Shown here piece after piece: positions 55,007 through 63,689 of a stretch of DNA of 64,000 bases. Every line of letters begins with the position of its first letter. The first letter of the stretch is position 1. Source of the DNA: Bacteroidales bacterium (GTDB lineage Bacteria > Bacteroidota > Bacteroidia > Bacteroidales > F082); the NCBI GenBank assembly GCA_013141455.1, contig JABFQW010000015.1, positions 23,395 to 87,394 of the forward strand, written 5' to 3'. A model generated the notes under the pieces. That model was not told the DNA's origin, did not search any database, and was given only the letters and a program-made list of their open reading frames with translations. The position numbers and the translations under genes are program-made.

Positions 55007-55216
55007 ATCCCCTACGGGGAATTTGTTTATTTGAATTATGGTTTCTACAATACCAAAACCGCTACGCGGTACTGTTTTCGAGTGTTCTATCCTTATCCAC
55101 AAGAAATTGGGTATTGATCTTTTAACATTTAAAACGGAAGCAATTCTTGTTTATCCCCTACGGGGAAATCGTCTGTTTCAACTTCGCTTTTTACAACACT
55201 AAAACCGCTACGCGGT
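55007..55216. repeat. two REP units (A and B) on the left of the RAYT gene
   Basis: Each unit has ATCCCCTACGGGGAA (55007-55022; 55153-55167), a spacer with TCTACAATAC or a variant, then ACCGCTACGCGGT (55058-55070; 55204-55216). Between the units is a conserved tail containing TTATCCACAAGAAATTGGGT and TTTAACATTTAAAACGGAAG. A further palindrome TGCCCGTAGGGCA is at 55291-55303. Confidence 0.85.
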
Positions 55217-55336
55217 AGTGTTCAACCAGATATTAAGGTTATTACGGGAACGATAACAGCTTACTCAACCAATAACCACAATTAGTTTATTGCCCGTAGG
55301 GCATTAAGTATTGTAGAAGAAAAGGTAAAATATCGT

Positions 55337-55825
55337 TCAATTACCTCGTAGAGGTTCAACATCGTCGAGAAAATCAAATAAGAATCTCTCGTCATATTCA
55401 ATCTCAAATTTTTTCAGGTATTGGATATATTCATCCCTAAAGGTTTGCTTTTTGTGATGTTCTTCCTGATTCAATATGTATTGATAAACATCGTGTATTT
55501 GTGAACGACTGTGAGTAAATCCGCCATATCCATCCTGCCATGCAAATTTGTAAGGACAAAGTTTTTCGTCATTAATAAATAGGGAAGTACTTCTTTTTAT
55601 ATCATGCACCGTCTCCGAAATTGTTTTTGTGGGATTCAATCCAATGAAAATATGCACATGGTTTGAAACACCGTTTACAATGATCGATTTGTGATTCATT
55701 TGGGTTATAATTCCACTCATATATTCGAAAATACGATTACGAATACTTTTGTGCAAGATGGCTTCACGGTTTTTAACAGCAAAAACCAATTGAACGTATA
55801 ATTGTGTAAATGTGCCTGGTTTCAT
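55337..55825 (-). CDS. REP-associated tyrosine transposase (RAYT, IS200-like Y1)
   Basis: 162 residues of the Y1_Tnp/TnpA_REP family of single-strand HUH transposases. The metal-binding motif is NHVHIFIGL (H56, H58); the catalytic tyrosine is likely Y116 in DVYQYILNQEEHH. REP palindromes lie on both sides. The final codons, giving EPLRGN, are the palindrome ACCTCTACGAGGT itself (plus strand 55343-55355). RAYTs are thought to act on REP hairpins. It lacks the terminal ends of an IS200 insertion sequence, so it looks like a domesticated RAYT. Confidence 0.9.
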   Translation of the reverse strand: MKPGTFTQLYVQLVFAVKNREAILHKSIRNRIFEYMSGIITQMNHKSIIVNGVSNHVHIFIGLNPTKTISETVHDIKRSTSLFINDEKLCPYKFAWQDGYGGFTHSRSQIHDVYQYILNQEEHHKKQTFRDEYIQYLKKFEIEYDERFLFDFLDDVEPLRGN

Positions 55826-55838
55826 GATGATTTTGTTT

Positions 55839-56054
55839 ATCCCCTACGGGGAATTTGTTTCATTTAATTATGTTTTCTACAATACTAAAACCGCTACGCG
55901 GTAAAGTTTTCGACTGTTCTATCCTTGTCCACAAGAAATTGGGTATTGAGCTTTTAACATTTAAAACGGAAGCAATTCTTGTTCATCCCCTACGGGGAAG
56001 GGGAAATTGTCTGTTTTAATTTTGTTTTCTACAATACTAAAACCGCTACACGGT
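55839..56054. repeat. two REP units (C and D) on the right of the RAYT gene
   Basis: ATCCCCTACGGGGAA at 55839-55854 and 55985-55999, followed by ACCGCTACGCGGT at 55890-55902 and ACCGCTACACGGT at 56042-56054. The spacer TTTCTACAATACTAAAACCG is shared. Same build as units A and B. Confidence 0.85.
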
Positions 56055-56195
56055 AATGTTTTCGAGTGTTCTATCCTTATCCACAAGAAATTGGGTAAAG
56101 ATCTTTTAACATTTAAAACGGAAGATTTAAAAGTCCGGGTTGTAATTCACATTTTTATAATTACAACCCGAACTTGAAATGAAATCACAAAACAA

Positions 56196-56522
56196 TTACA
56201 AGCTGAGAATTTCGTTTACCACAACCTCAACAGTGTAATGTTTCGCACCTTCCTTATCCTCCCAGCTGTTGGTAGTTAGCTTACCTTCGATCACGATCTC
56301 CTTGCCTTTTTTAACAAGTTTTTCGACGATTTCGGCTGTTTTTCCCCAGGCCACAAGGTTATGCCATTGGGTCTCTTCGACGCGTTCACCCTTGTTGTTG
56401 ACATAGAAGTCGTTGGTAGCGAGCGTGAAACGGGCCATTTTGCGGTCATTGGCGATAGTTTTTACTTCGGGATCCATGCCCGGACGGCCAATGAGTTGAA
56501 CGGAGTTGCGTAGTGTTGTCAT
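56196..56522 (-). CDS. small single-stranded DNA-binding protein (paralog 1)
   Basis: 108 residues forming one OB fold of the SSB family: SVQLIGRPGMDPEVKTIAND, MARFTLATNDFYVNNKGERV, WHNLVAWGKTAEIVEKLVKK, VIEGKLTTNSWEDKEG. It ends right after the fold (VVVNEILSL), lacking the Gly-rich linker and the acidic DDDIPF-type tip that recruits partner proteins in canonical SSB. A close tandem paralog lies 67 bases upstream; the first 37 residues are identical. Probably an accessory SSB rather than the replicative one. Confidence 0.9.
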   Translation of the reverse strand: MTTLRNSVQLIGRPGMDPEVKTIANDRKMARFTLATNDFYVNNKGERVEETQWHNLVAWGKTAEIVEKLVKKGKEIVIEGKLTTNSWEDKEGAKHYTVEVVVNEILSL

Positions 56523-56589
56523 GAGTTTGAATGTTTATAAAGTTTGAAAAGTTTGAAAGTTTAAAGTTTAAAGTTTTGTAATATGATAT

Positions 56590-56928
56590 TTACGATGCTT
56601 TTTCGATGGCGAGTAATTCATTGATTACCACCTGAACATTGTAGTGCTTTACACCTTCCTTATCCTCCCAGGTGTTTGAGGCGAGCTTACCTTCGATCAC
56701 GATCTCCTTGCCTTTTTTGACAAGTTTCTCAACGATTTCGGCTGTTTTTCCCCAGGCGACTATGTTGTGCCATTGGGCTTCTTCGATGCGTTCGCCTTTT
56801 TTATTGAAATAATAATCGTTGGTAGCGAGCGTAAAGCGTGCCATTTTGCGGTCATTGGCGATGGTTTTTACTTCGGGATCCATACCCGGACGGCCAATGA
56901 GTTGAACGGAGTTGCGTAGTGTTGTCAT
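56590..56928 (-). CDS. small single-stranded DNA-binding protein (paralog 2)
   Basis: 112 residues, OB fold nearly the same as that at 56196-56522 (differences include FNKKGERIEEAQWHN and NTWEDKEGVKHYNVQ), again with no acidic C-terminal tip (ends VINELLAIEKAS). The intervening sequence and the leader contain AAAGTTTGAAAGTTTAAAG-like runs, repeated before each gene, so the duplication took the leader too. A TAATTTTG -7 element is 66 bases upstream. Confidence 0.9.
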   Translation of the reverse strand: MTTLRNSVQLIGRPGMDPEVKTIANDRKMARFTLATNDYYFNKKGERIEEAQWHNIVAWGKTAEIVEKLVKKGKEIVIEGKLASNTWEDKEGVKHYNVQVVINELLAIEKAS

Positions 56929-56993
56929 GAGTTTGAAGTTTTGTAAAGTTTATAAAGTTTGAGGTTTAAAAAGTTCGTGAAAGAACGATGAAG

Positions 56994-57001
56994 CAAAATT
57001 A
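56994..57001 (-). promoter_or_regulatory. promoter -7 element of tandem ssb genes
   Basis: CAAAATTA on the plus strand reads TAATTTTG on the minus strand, 66 bases before the ssb start codon. Confidence 0.45.
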
Positions 57002-57224
57002 TAATCGTGCTTTCCAATTACTCGTATAACAAACAGTTACATACGTATATAAGCGTTTGTAAACATTTGCGAACGGATATATGATTCTTTTACAGACTTT
57101 TAAAAAATTTTGGAATTTAGGTGCGGATTGAATAAAGTCGTACATTTTCTCAGGGACTCCCACAATTTGCCTTCCATTATAATTGATAAGTTGTGATTCA
57201 AATATGGTAAGAAAATGGTTTATC

Positions 57225-58406
57225 CTAAAAACTGCCTTTTATCCTGGCATAGATAAAATTCAAATCCGTGTTATCAGCCTTTGAGGAGAAATATCGTAGT
57301 AACTGGCCGGTAAATGACAATTCAATATTGCTTGAAAGTGAGATATTTACAGTCGGGATAATAAAAAGTAAATTACTTTTCGGGTGGTAAATGCCGGCTA
57401 ACGAACCATTTAAAATTGGATTTAAAGGATAGGAAACAGCGCTGAATATGGTATAATCAGGTAAAAACAGGTTTTTCGCATCCTGATTACTGCTGCTGAT
57501 TTGCCTGGGTGAGAAATCATTCGATGATTGCTTGTTACCACTATACAATACTTCACACTGAATAAACAGTGAACTTTTGAAACTATAATCATAGCCAACC
57601 GAGGCCAGCAAAATGCCTGTTGTGTCGCTCATTTTCCGAATTGGATGGAAATAGCTTGCTTCGCCCCTGAAACCACCTTTTACTATCTGACCCGACCATC
57701 CAGAGCCAATGACAAAGTCATTCTGGTCAACCATGCCACCAATAATCTGAAAATCGTAATTCAATGTATTGAACCGGTAAAGGCCGGCAAGTGTTGTTTT
57801 TTTTTGGTCATTAATTTTAGCCGCAAATTCTATCACCGATGTTGCCCCCGGGTAATATTGTACCCTAACGGCATCGCTTCCGGGCCTTTCTTCGTAGTCG
57901 AAATCAAAATATGAATAACTGTTGAATATATCATTTGGATTCCATACGAATGTTTGTCCCCAGTTGATGCGCTGTCTTCCCACCGAAACCTGAAGTTTTT
58001 CGGCGGTGTAGGCAAACCATAACCTGTCGATGGCGACATTCAGCAGGTAAGTTTTCTCATCGATGATATTTGCAGATAACTGCAAAAACCCCGGATCTTT
58101 TTCCATTTGTTCATTATAATCCGAAAATCCGGTTAAAATATTACCCGACAGAAATCGGTTTCTGATCTCGACAGAACCAGCAATAGACGGTGAAACCAGC
58201 CACTTGAAATTCAACCGGTTATGAATCAGATTTGCGTTGATCCAGTCAGCATGAAAGTCGCTGAAAATAGCTGTTTGCATGTCTTTCAGGTAACCGTTAA
58301 AAACGATATGATGCTGTTTGATTGAGTCCTGTGAATAGGCCTGCGTTTGAACTATTATTAACAGGGTTAACCATAACAGCACTATAAAGACTGGTTTTTT
58401 CATCAT
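57225..58406 (-). CDS. outer-membrane beta-barrel protein of a Lol-like operon
   Basis: 393 residues with a signal peptide (to about residue 25, QAYSQ) and barrel-like strands up to the final FIYARIKGSF. Segments such as LQVSVGRQRINWGQTFVWNP, DIFNSYSYFDFDYEERPGSD and VRVQYYPGATSVIEFAAKIN resemble DUF1302-type or porin-like barrels reported beside LolA-like/LolCDE-like operons. Last gene of the five-gene operon running 62421 to 57225; 41 bases after the ATPase. It probably acts at the outer membrane in the exporter's route. Confidence 0.75.
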   Translation of the reverse strand: MMKKPVFIVLLWLTLLIIVQTQAYSQDSIKQHHIVFNGYLKDMQTAIFSDFHADWINANLIHNRLNFKWLVSPSIAGSVEIRNRFLSGNILTGFSDYNEQMEKDPGFLQLSANIIDEKTYLLNVAIDRLWFAYTAEKLQVSVGRQRINWGQTFVWNPNDIFNSYSYFDFDYEERPGSDAVRVQYYPGATSVIEFAAKINDQKKTTLAGLYRFNTLNYDFQIIGGMVDQNDFVIGSGWSGQIVKGGFRGEASYFHPIRKMSDTTGILLASVGYDYSFKSSLFIQCEVLYSGNKQSSNDFSPRQISSSNQDAKNLFLPDYTIFSAVSYPLNPILNGSLAGIYHPKSNLLFIIPTVNISLSSNIELSFTGQLLRYFSSKADNTDLNFIYARIKGSF

Positions 58407-58447
58407 ACTTTCAGCAAGACTTCACAAATACAAATCCCATTCAAAAT

Positions 58448-59152
58448 TCAAGATTCCGGCATTATCTTATCTTTTATCACATCATCAATCACCTTGCCGT
58501 CTTCAATGGTGATAATCCTTCTTGCTTTTTTCATCACACGGGCATCGTGGGTCGAGAAAATGAAAGTGATATTCTCTTCTTTATTCAATTTCTCCATGAT
58601 GTCTAACAGATTTTCTGCCGATTTTGAATCAAGATTTGCGGTTGGCTCATCTGCCAAAATAAATTTTGGTTTCGATGCCAGTGCACGTGCCACGGCCACG
58701 CGTTGCTGCTGGCCACCGGATAATTTATTTGGCCGGCAGTTCTTTTTATCCACCAAACCGACTGCTTCAATCAATTCATCTGTGCGCGACAATCTCCCCT
58801 GTTTTGAAGCGCCTTGCAACTGCATGATAAATTCAATATTCTCCCGAACAGTCAGCACAGGGATCAGGTTGAACGATTGAAAAACAAATCCGATGTTCTT
58901 CAACCGAAACGCTGTTTTACTATGACCACTCAACGAAGTGATATTTATGCCATCAATCAACACATTGCCCTCAGTTGGATCGTCAAGTCCACCGATGATA
59001 TTGAGCAAGGTCGTTTTTCCTGAACCGGAAGGGCCAACGATAGAAGCAAACTCACCATCCTGAAACACCAGATCAATGCCGTTCAATGCCTGAACCGGCA
59101 TGGTATCTTTATCGTAGGTTTTTGATATTCCCTTAATTTCGATGATATTCAT
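58448..59152 (-). CDS. ABC transporter ATP-binding protein (LolD/MacB type)
   Basis: 234 residues. Walker A GPSGSGKTTLL, signature LSGGQQQRVAVARALA, Walker B ILADEPTANLDS, switch His in FSTHDARV. This is the LolD/MacB/FtsE class that couples ATP hydrolysis to FtsX-fold permeases to lift lipoproteins or drive mechanotransmission. It lies after two such permease genes, 29 bases from the second. Confidence 0.93.
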   Translation of the reverse strand: MNIIEIKGISKTYDKDTMPVQALNGIDLVFQDGEFASIVGPSGSGKTTLLNIIGGLDDPTEGNVLIDGINITSLSGHSKTAFRLKNIGFVFQSFNLIPVLTVRENIEFIMQLQGASKQGRLSRTDELIEAVGLVDKKNCRPNKLSGGQQQRVAVARALASKPKFILADEPTANLDSKSAENLLDIMEKLNKEENITFIFSTHDARVMKKARRIITIEDGKVIDDVIKDKIMPES

Positions 59153-59181
59153 ATATCTTTTTCGTTAAACGATTTCAATAA

Positions 59182-60399
59182 TCAGTCTGTTCTGGTGGCT
59201 TCGGCCGGATTTAATTTCAAAGCCTTAAATGCAGGATAAATTGCTGAAACAATACCGGTGATTATCACCATAATCGCGATGAGGATGATTGTTTGCAAAC
59301 CTATTTTTGGAAAAATAAGCGATGAATAACCGACACTCGCGTAGGCTTCTTTCCAGAAATAAAGATCAACTCCAACAATACCCAGATGATTACTAAGGAG
59401 ATAACCCAATACTAATCCAAGCATTCCTCCGGTTATGGACAGGTAAATTGTTTCGAGCATGATCATAAAAAAAATCATGGGTTTGCTCATCCCCACTGCC
59501 ATCAGCATCCCCAGTTCTTTCACCCTTTCCAATACCACCATGAGCATGGTATTAATAATTCCGAAACATAAGGCAAGCAATATTACGATGATAAAAATGA
59601 TCATATATTGATCCATGGCGCTCACGAGGTAACCGGCTTCGGGGCTTAATTCAGTCCAGTTTTGAACATCAAGTCTGGCAAAATCCTTTCCGAGTTTCTG
59701 TTTTACCGGTTCTGAATACGCATTATCGTCCAATAAAACAGCAATTTCATGGGCTTCGGTTCCTTGCAGGCCGGTTAGCACGCAGAGATCATGATACCTT
59801 ACAAACACTGTCAGTTCATCATACATATAGTTGTCTGTTTCAAAAATGCCAACGATTCTGAAAGCACCTCCGGTAATATTCTTATTGACATCCTGCGCGG
59901 TGATGATGATCTTTTTATTCAAGGTAACTTTCAACTTTTCGGCAAGTTTTTTCCCAATGACAGCCACATTTTTCCGATCGGTCGCGAAATAACTTCCCTC
60001 AATAATTTTCGTACTCAGGTTGGTAACTTTCATTTCATCTTCCGGTACAACCCCAAGAATTTTTACACCCGTATTCGTCTCAGCAGAAGCAACCAACGAA
60101 CTGATTACAACTCTTTTAGATACAGAGGAAACATGGTTTGTTTTATCTATTATTTGTGTCAGACTATCGGCATCCGGCATGAATAACGAGAAATCGTTGT
60201 TTTCTCCAAAACCGGGTTGATGTATCTGAATATGAGATATTTCAGTTTTTATAACCGTTTGAATCCGGTCTTCAACCATGCCATTCATAAATGCAATCAG
60301 GAAAACCCCGGCAAACACACCCAGCATTACTGCCATAATGACGACAGTACTTCTCAGTTTATTCCGCCAGATATTTTTCCATGATAAGGACCAGAGCAT
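59182..60399 (-). CDS. FtsX-fold ABC permease (LolC/LolE-like)
   Basis: 405 residues: one N-terminal helix (about 14-38), a large periplasmic MacB-PCD-like domain (about 45-250), and three C-terminal helices with ILLALCFGIINTMLMVVLER and VKELGMLMAVGMSKP, hallmarks of the MacB/LolE permease fold. Closely related to the permease encoded just upstream; the two probably form a heterodimer with the downstream ATPase. Confidence 0.92.
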   Translation of the reverse strand: MLWSLSWKNIWRNKLRSTVVIMAVMLGVFAGVFLIAFMNGMVEDRIQTVIKTEISHIQIHQPGFGENNDFSLFMPDADSLTQIIDKTNHVSSVSKRVVISSLVASAETNTGVKILGVVPEDEMKVTNLSTKIIEGSYFATDRKNVAVIGKKLAEKLKVTLNKKIIITAQDVNKNITGGAFRIVGIFETDNYMYDELTVFVRYHDLCVLTGLQGTEAHEIAVLLDDNAYSEPVKQKLGKDFARLDVQNWTELSPEAGYLVSAMDQYMIIFIIVILLALCFGIINTMLMVVLERVKELGMLMAVGMSKPMIFFMIMLETIYLSITGGMLGLVLGYLLSNHLGIVGVDLYFWKEAYASVGYSSLIFPKIGLQTIILIAIMVIITGIVSAIYPAFKALKLNPAEATRTD

Positions 60400-60415
60400 G
60401 ATAATACAATTTTAA

Positions 60416-61636
60416 TTAACTTCTTAATGCTTTCATTATTTGTAACTTACGGATATTAAATATGGGATAAATACCGATTACCAAGGTGAAAATGAAAATT
60501 GTAAGCGCCTGTTCGTAAAATACTGAGGGCGCCATGGAGAAATACATGGCCGGCTCGAATCCCATTTGCAACATCATTTCGGCTGCCTGACCGGTGAAAG
60601 GTATTGGATTGTACAGAAAATAATACAATAAGGGGATACTTGCTGCAACACCGGTAATTACACCTGTCATTCCCATGAATATTGTCTCTAATATAATGAT
60701 CGTGATTAATTTACGTTTTTTCATGCCAACTGCCAGTATAACACCAAACTCCTTTGTTCGTTCGGCAACCATCATTATCACAGTACCTAGGATTCCGAAA
60801 GCAATAATCATGTATAATATTCCTTTGGTGATAACACCCTGTGCGCGGTCGCTGTCGATTTGTTTCAAGAGTAATTGGTTCATTTGCATCCAGTCAATCA
60901 CCTCGAGGTCGTCTCCCAACGATTCGGTCAATGCCATTTTTATGGGTAAGGTTTTTTCGTTATCGTTTACCATGATCACCATTGAAGTCAGCAGATCGGG
61001 AGCCGAAAATAACTCCTGGCAATGTTGTAATTCCATACATACCAATGTCCTGTCTAATTCGGGCGACGGATGTTTAATGATTCCCCTAACCGGATATTTT
61101 CCTGCAGCACCCGATCCATGATACCCCTGCCCTATCAAAACAAGGGTATCGCCGGGTCCTATTTTCATAAATTGCGCTAACCGGCTCCCGAGGATAACAC
61201 CATTGTCGCCTTTTTTGAGGTATTCGCCCTGATACAGTTTCACTGAGATATTGGTTATTTTATCTTCAGCCAACGGTTCTATTCCCAGTATCATGACTCC
61301 CTTTGTAACATCTTCCGATGAGGCCAGACAAAAAGTTTCAAACCTTGGTGAATAGATTGTTACTTCAGGGAAACGATGTAAAAGTGAGTCAATATTTCCA
61401 TCATTAAGAAAGGAGTTATTGATGATTTTATCATTCCAATAACCCTTCCTGTGAATTTGAATATGCCCCGAATAGGAATTTACAATCGCCCGGATATATT
61501 GATCATACGACCCTTCCTGCATGGAACTCATGAAGGCCGAAAGCAGTACGCCAAAAAAAACCGATGCCGTCGTAATCAGCGTCCTTCGCTTATTTCGCCA
61601 TATATTACGCCAGGCTAATATGAAATAAAATTTCAC
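60416..61636 (-). CDS. FtsX-fold ABC permease (LolC/LolE-like)
   Basis: 406 residues, same topology. N-terminal MKFYFILAWRNIWRNKRRTL, periplasmic domain, then AFGILGTVIMMVAERTKEFG and VILAVGMKKRKLITIIILET, the coupling helix region. Paralog of the next gene, 16 bases away. The mid-loop contains the segment GQGYHGSGAAGKYPVRGI, part of a variable periplasmic insertion. Confidence 0.92.
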   Translation of the reverse strand: MKFYFILAWRNIWRNKRRTLITTASVFFGVLLSAFMSSMQEGSYDQYIRAIVNSYSGHIQIHRKGYWNDKIINNSFLNDGNIDSLLHRFPEVTIYSPRFETFCLASSEDVTKGVMILGIEPLAEDKITNISVKLYQGEYLKKGDNGVILGSRLAQFMKIGPGDTLVLIGQGYHGSGAAGKYPVRGIIKHPSPELDRTLVCMELQHCQELFSAPDLLTSMVIMVNDNEKTLPIKMALTESLGDDLEVIDWMQMNQLLLKQIDSDRAQGVITKGILYMIIAFGILGTVIMMVAERTKEFGVILAVGMKKRKLITIIILETIFMGMTGVITGVAASIPLLYYFLYNPIPFTGQAAEMMLQMGFEPAMYFSMAPSVFYEQALTIFIFTLVIGIYPIFNIRKLQIMKALRS

Positions 61637-61647
61637 TTTTTAGTGAT

Positions 61648-62421
61648 TTATTTTGTTGATTGACTTAAGCGTTTCATATTCTGTTGGGTGAAAAAACTCT
61701 CATCAATGGGTTTGTCGAACACCATGGTTTTTGTTTCGAGAATTGTTTTATTCCCGGGCTTATCGATTGTGATCATCTCAAGTTTAACCGGTATTTCACG
61801 GTCGCCCATTTTCCTGATATCATCCCCGTTCATCACGTTTATCAGCTTTAAATCTTCGTCATAAAATTCGGTTTTCCATTGATTAAACCCTACGGTGGTA
61901 ATCCAGACAACCACTTTACCCCAGGTAACAGCGGCATCGGGAAGCGGAATAAGATCGATTTTATAACAATGTTGTCCCCTCACGGTGTCGGTGCCAACCA
62001 AAAAATGCGTGTAATCGGTTACGATAGAGGATTCCTTTACAAGATCATCATTTGTAAAATCGGAGCCCATCCATGATTGCATCATCATGGAAGGTGGAAT
62101 TTTGATCATTTTTTCGATAGATGGCACCCAGTTCCACATATCGGTCTTGATTTTTAGAAACATCTGACCCTTATCTTTAGCCGGAGCCGTTATCAAAATC
62201 ATAGCGTATTGTTTTCCCTTCTGCCAGCTTTTCAAGGTAACAGATCTCGTCCAGCCTGGCCTTTCGATGGTCATAGTCATCTCTCCCTGACTTGTTTGGC
62301 CTCTGCTCTTGTCATCGGCCTTCCTTATTATATCAAGGGCAGTCAGGTTCTGAGCACCGGCACTGGCAATAAACAAGCTTCCGGTGATTAAAAAAATACA
62401 ATACTTGAATCTATTGAACAT
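61648..62421 (-). CDS. outer-membrane lipoprotein-sorting (LolA-like) protein
   Basis: 257 residues from ATG 62421; a 27-residue extension to 62502 would precede an obvious signal peptide (MFNRFKYCIFLITGSLFIAS) and is rejected. The mature protein matches the LolA-like 'outer membrane lipoprotein-sorting protein' family: LTALDIIRKADDKSRGQTSQ, MFLKIKTDMWNWVPSIEKMI, MMQSWMGSDFTNDDLVKESS, and TVGFNQWKTEFYDEDLKLIN. It would carry a lipid or lipoprotein across the periplasm from the ABC complex to the barrel encoded at the end of the operon. Confidence 0.88.
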   Translation of the reverse strand: MFNRFKYCIFLITGSLFIASAGAQNLTALDIIRKADDKSRGQTSQGEMTMTIERPGWTRSVTLKSWQKGKQYAMILITAPAKDKGQMFLKIKTDMWNWVPSIEKMIKIPPSMMMQSWMGSDFTNDDLVKESSIVTDYTHFLVGTDTVRGQHCYKIDLIPLPDAAVTWGKVVVWITTVGFNQWKTEFYDEDLKLINVMNGDDIRKMGDREIPVKLEMITIDKPGNKTILETKTMVFDKPIDESFFTQQNMKRLSQSTK

Positions 62422-62645
62422 CGTCCTGATTTTGAGTGCAATATAGGTATATTTTTTCGAAAAGCAACCGAAACAGAACAGAAAATATTGCTTTTTTATC
62501 AATGAAACCGGATTGTTATTTTGCTTTCACTTTCAATTACTTTAAGTTACTTTCTGACGCGACCATTCTATGTCGGTTAACGAAAAAAAGCTGAGGTGCC
62601 TTGATGATCAGGTTAAAGTTAGTCTATGTGATAAAACATAAGTCA

Positions 62646-62653
62646 TATATTTG
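62646..62653 (+). promoter_or_regulatory. promoter -7 element of the alpha/beta hydrolase gene
   Basis: TATATTTG matches TAnnTTTG, 49 bases before the start codon. Confidence 0.45.
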
Positions 62654-62702
62654 AACACAATTTTTACGTAGTAAACTTGATGCGATTCAAAAAAATGAAA
62701 AA

Positions 62703-63689
62703 ATGCCATTAAACTCGGTTAACACCTCATCACCCGAACGTCAATACGTTCCTGACGCAGCGGGAAATGGATTTCTTCAGACAACCATCAAACAACCTGA
62801 TGATTATGAGGGAAAGGTAGTTTGTACCTTAGTGAAGAAAAGCTGTGAAACGGAAACAGACAAAGCTGTTTTGTATGTGCATGGGTTCAATGATTATTTT
62901 TTTCAGGTAGAGATGGCTGAGCGTTTTTTAAATCATGGATTTAATTTCTATGCCATTGACCTGCGAAAATATGGCCGGTCGTGGTTGCCAAATCAAAAGA
63001 TAACCAATGTGAGGGACCTTTCGGAATATGATGCAGACATCGAAACCGCTTTGAATATCATACAGCGCGAAGGCAACCGGAAAGTGTTGCTTAATGGCCA
63101 TTCCACGGGTGGTTTAATCGTCGCACTTTTTGCACATACGCATCCGGAAAACCGTTTATTTGATGCCGTGTTTTTAAACAGTCCGTTTTTCAATATGAAT
63201 ATCGGGATTTTTGCACGGGTATTCGGATTGCCGTTCGTCGCCTGGCGGGGAAAAAAGCATCCTGACAGGTTGATGAAAGAAGACCCTTCGTCCATTTATG
63301 GAAGCAGTCTGCATCGTTCGGTTTATGGGGAATGGGAATACAATACTGTTTGGAAAAAAATTGTAGCCCCAACCGTGAATGCAGGCTGGGTGCATGCCAT
63401 ACATCGGGCGCATGTTCAGGCCAGAAAGGGATTTGTGATTGACAAACCCACCTTGGTTTTATATTCTGATAATTCGCTTTACGGTAAAATCCGGGACAGG
63501 AAATTTCTTGAGGGGGATGCTGTGTTGAATGTGAAACATATCGCAAGGCGAGCCAGAAAAATCAAAGGCGATTGCACCGTAAAATATATTGAAAAGGCGT
63601 TGCATGATGTGTTACTCTCTCCAAAACCAGTGCGCGATAAGGCGTATCAAGTAATTTTTGAATGGCTGGATGCGAAATTGAAGGATTGA
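62703..63689 (+). CDS. alpha/beta hydrolase (serine aminopeptidase S33/monoacylglycerol-lipase type)
   Basis: 328 residues, no signal peptide. YVHGFNDYFFQVEMAERFLN is the oxyanion-loop region, LLNGHSTGGLIVALFAHTHP holds the nucleophile Ser in GHSTGG, and the C-terminal KALHDVLLS provides the catalytic His; the acid is probably in TLVLYSDNS. Such enzymes usually hydrolyse lysophospholipids or monoacylglycerols. Cytoplasmic. Single gene. Confidence 0.88.
   Translation: MPLNSVNTSSPERQYVPDAAGNGFLQTTIKQPDDYEGKVVCTLVKKSCETETDKAVLYVHGFNDYFFQVEMAERFLNHGFNFYAIDLRKYGRSWLPNQKITNVRDLSEYDADIETALNIIQREGNRKVLLNGHSTGGLIVALFAHTHPENRLFDAVFLNSPFFNMNIGIFARVFGLPFVAWRGKKHPDRLMKEDPSSIYGSSLHRSVYGEWEYNTVWKKIVAPTVNAGWVHAIHRAHVQARKGFVIDKPTLVLYSDNSLYGKIRDRKFLEGDAVLNVKHIARRARKIKGDCTVKYIEKALHDVLLSPKPVRDKAYQVIFEWLDAKLKD

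Noticed and set aside
55337..55825. Complete IS200/IS605 insertion sequence
   Set aside because: No tnpB/iscB and no distinct IS ends; the flanks are repeated REP hairpins, which fits a RAYT instead.
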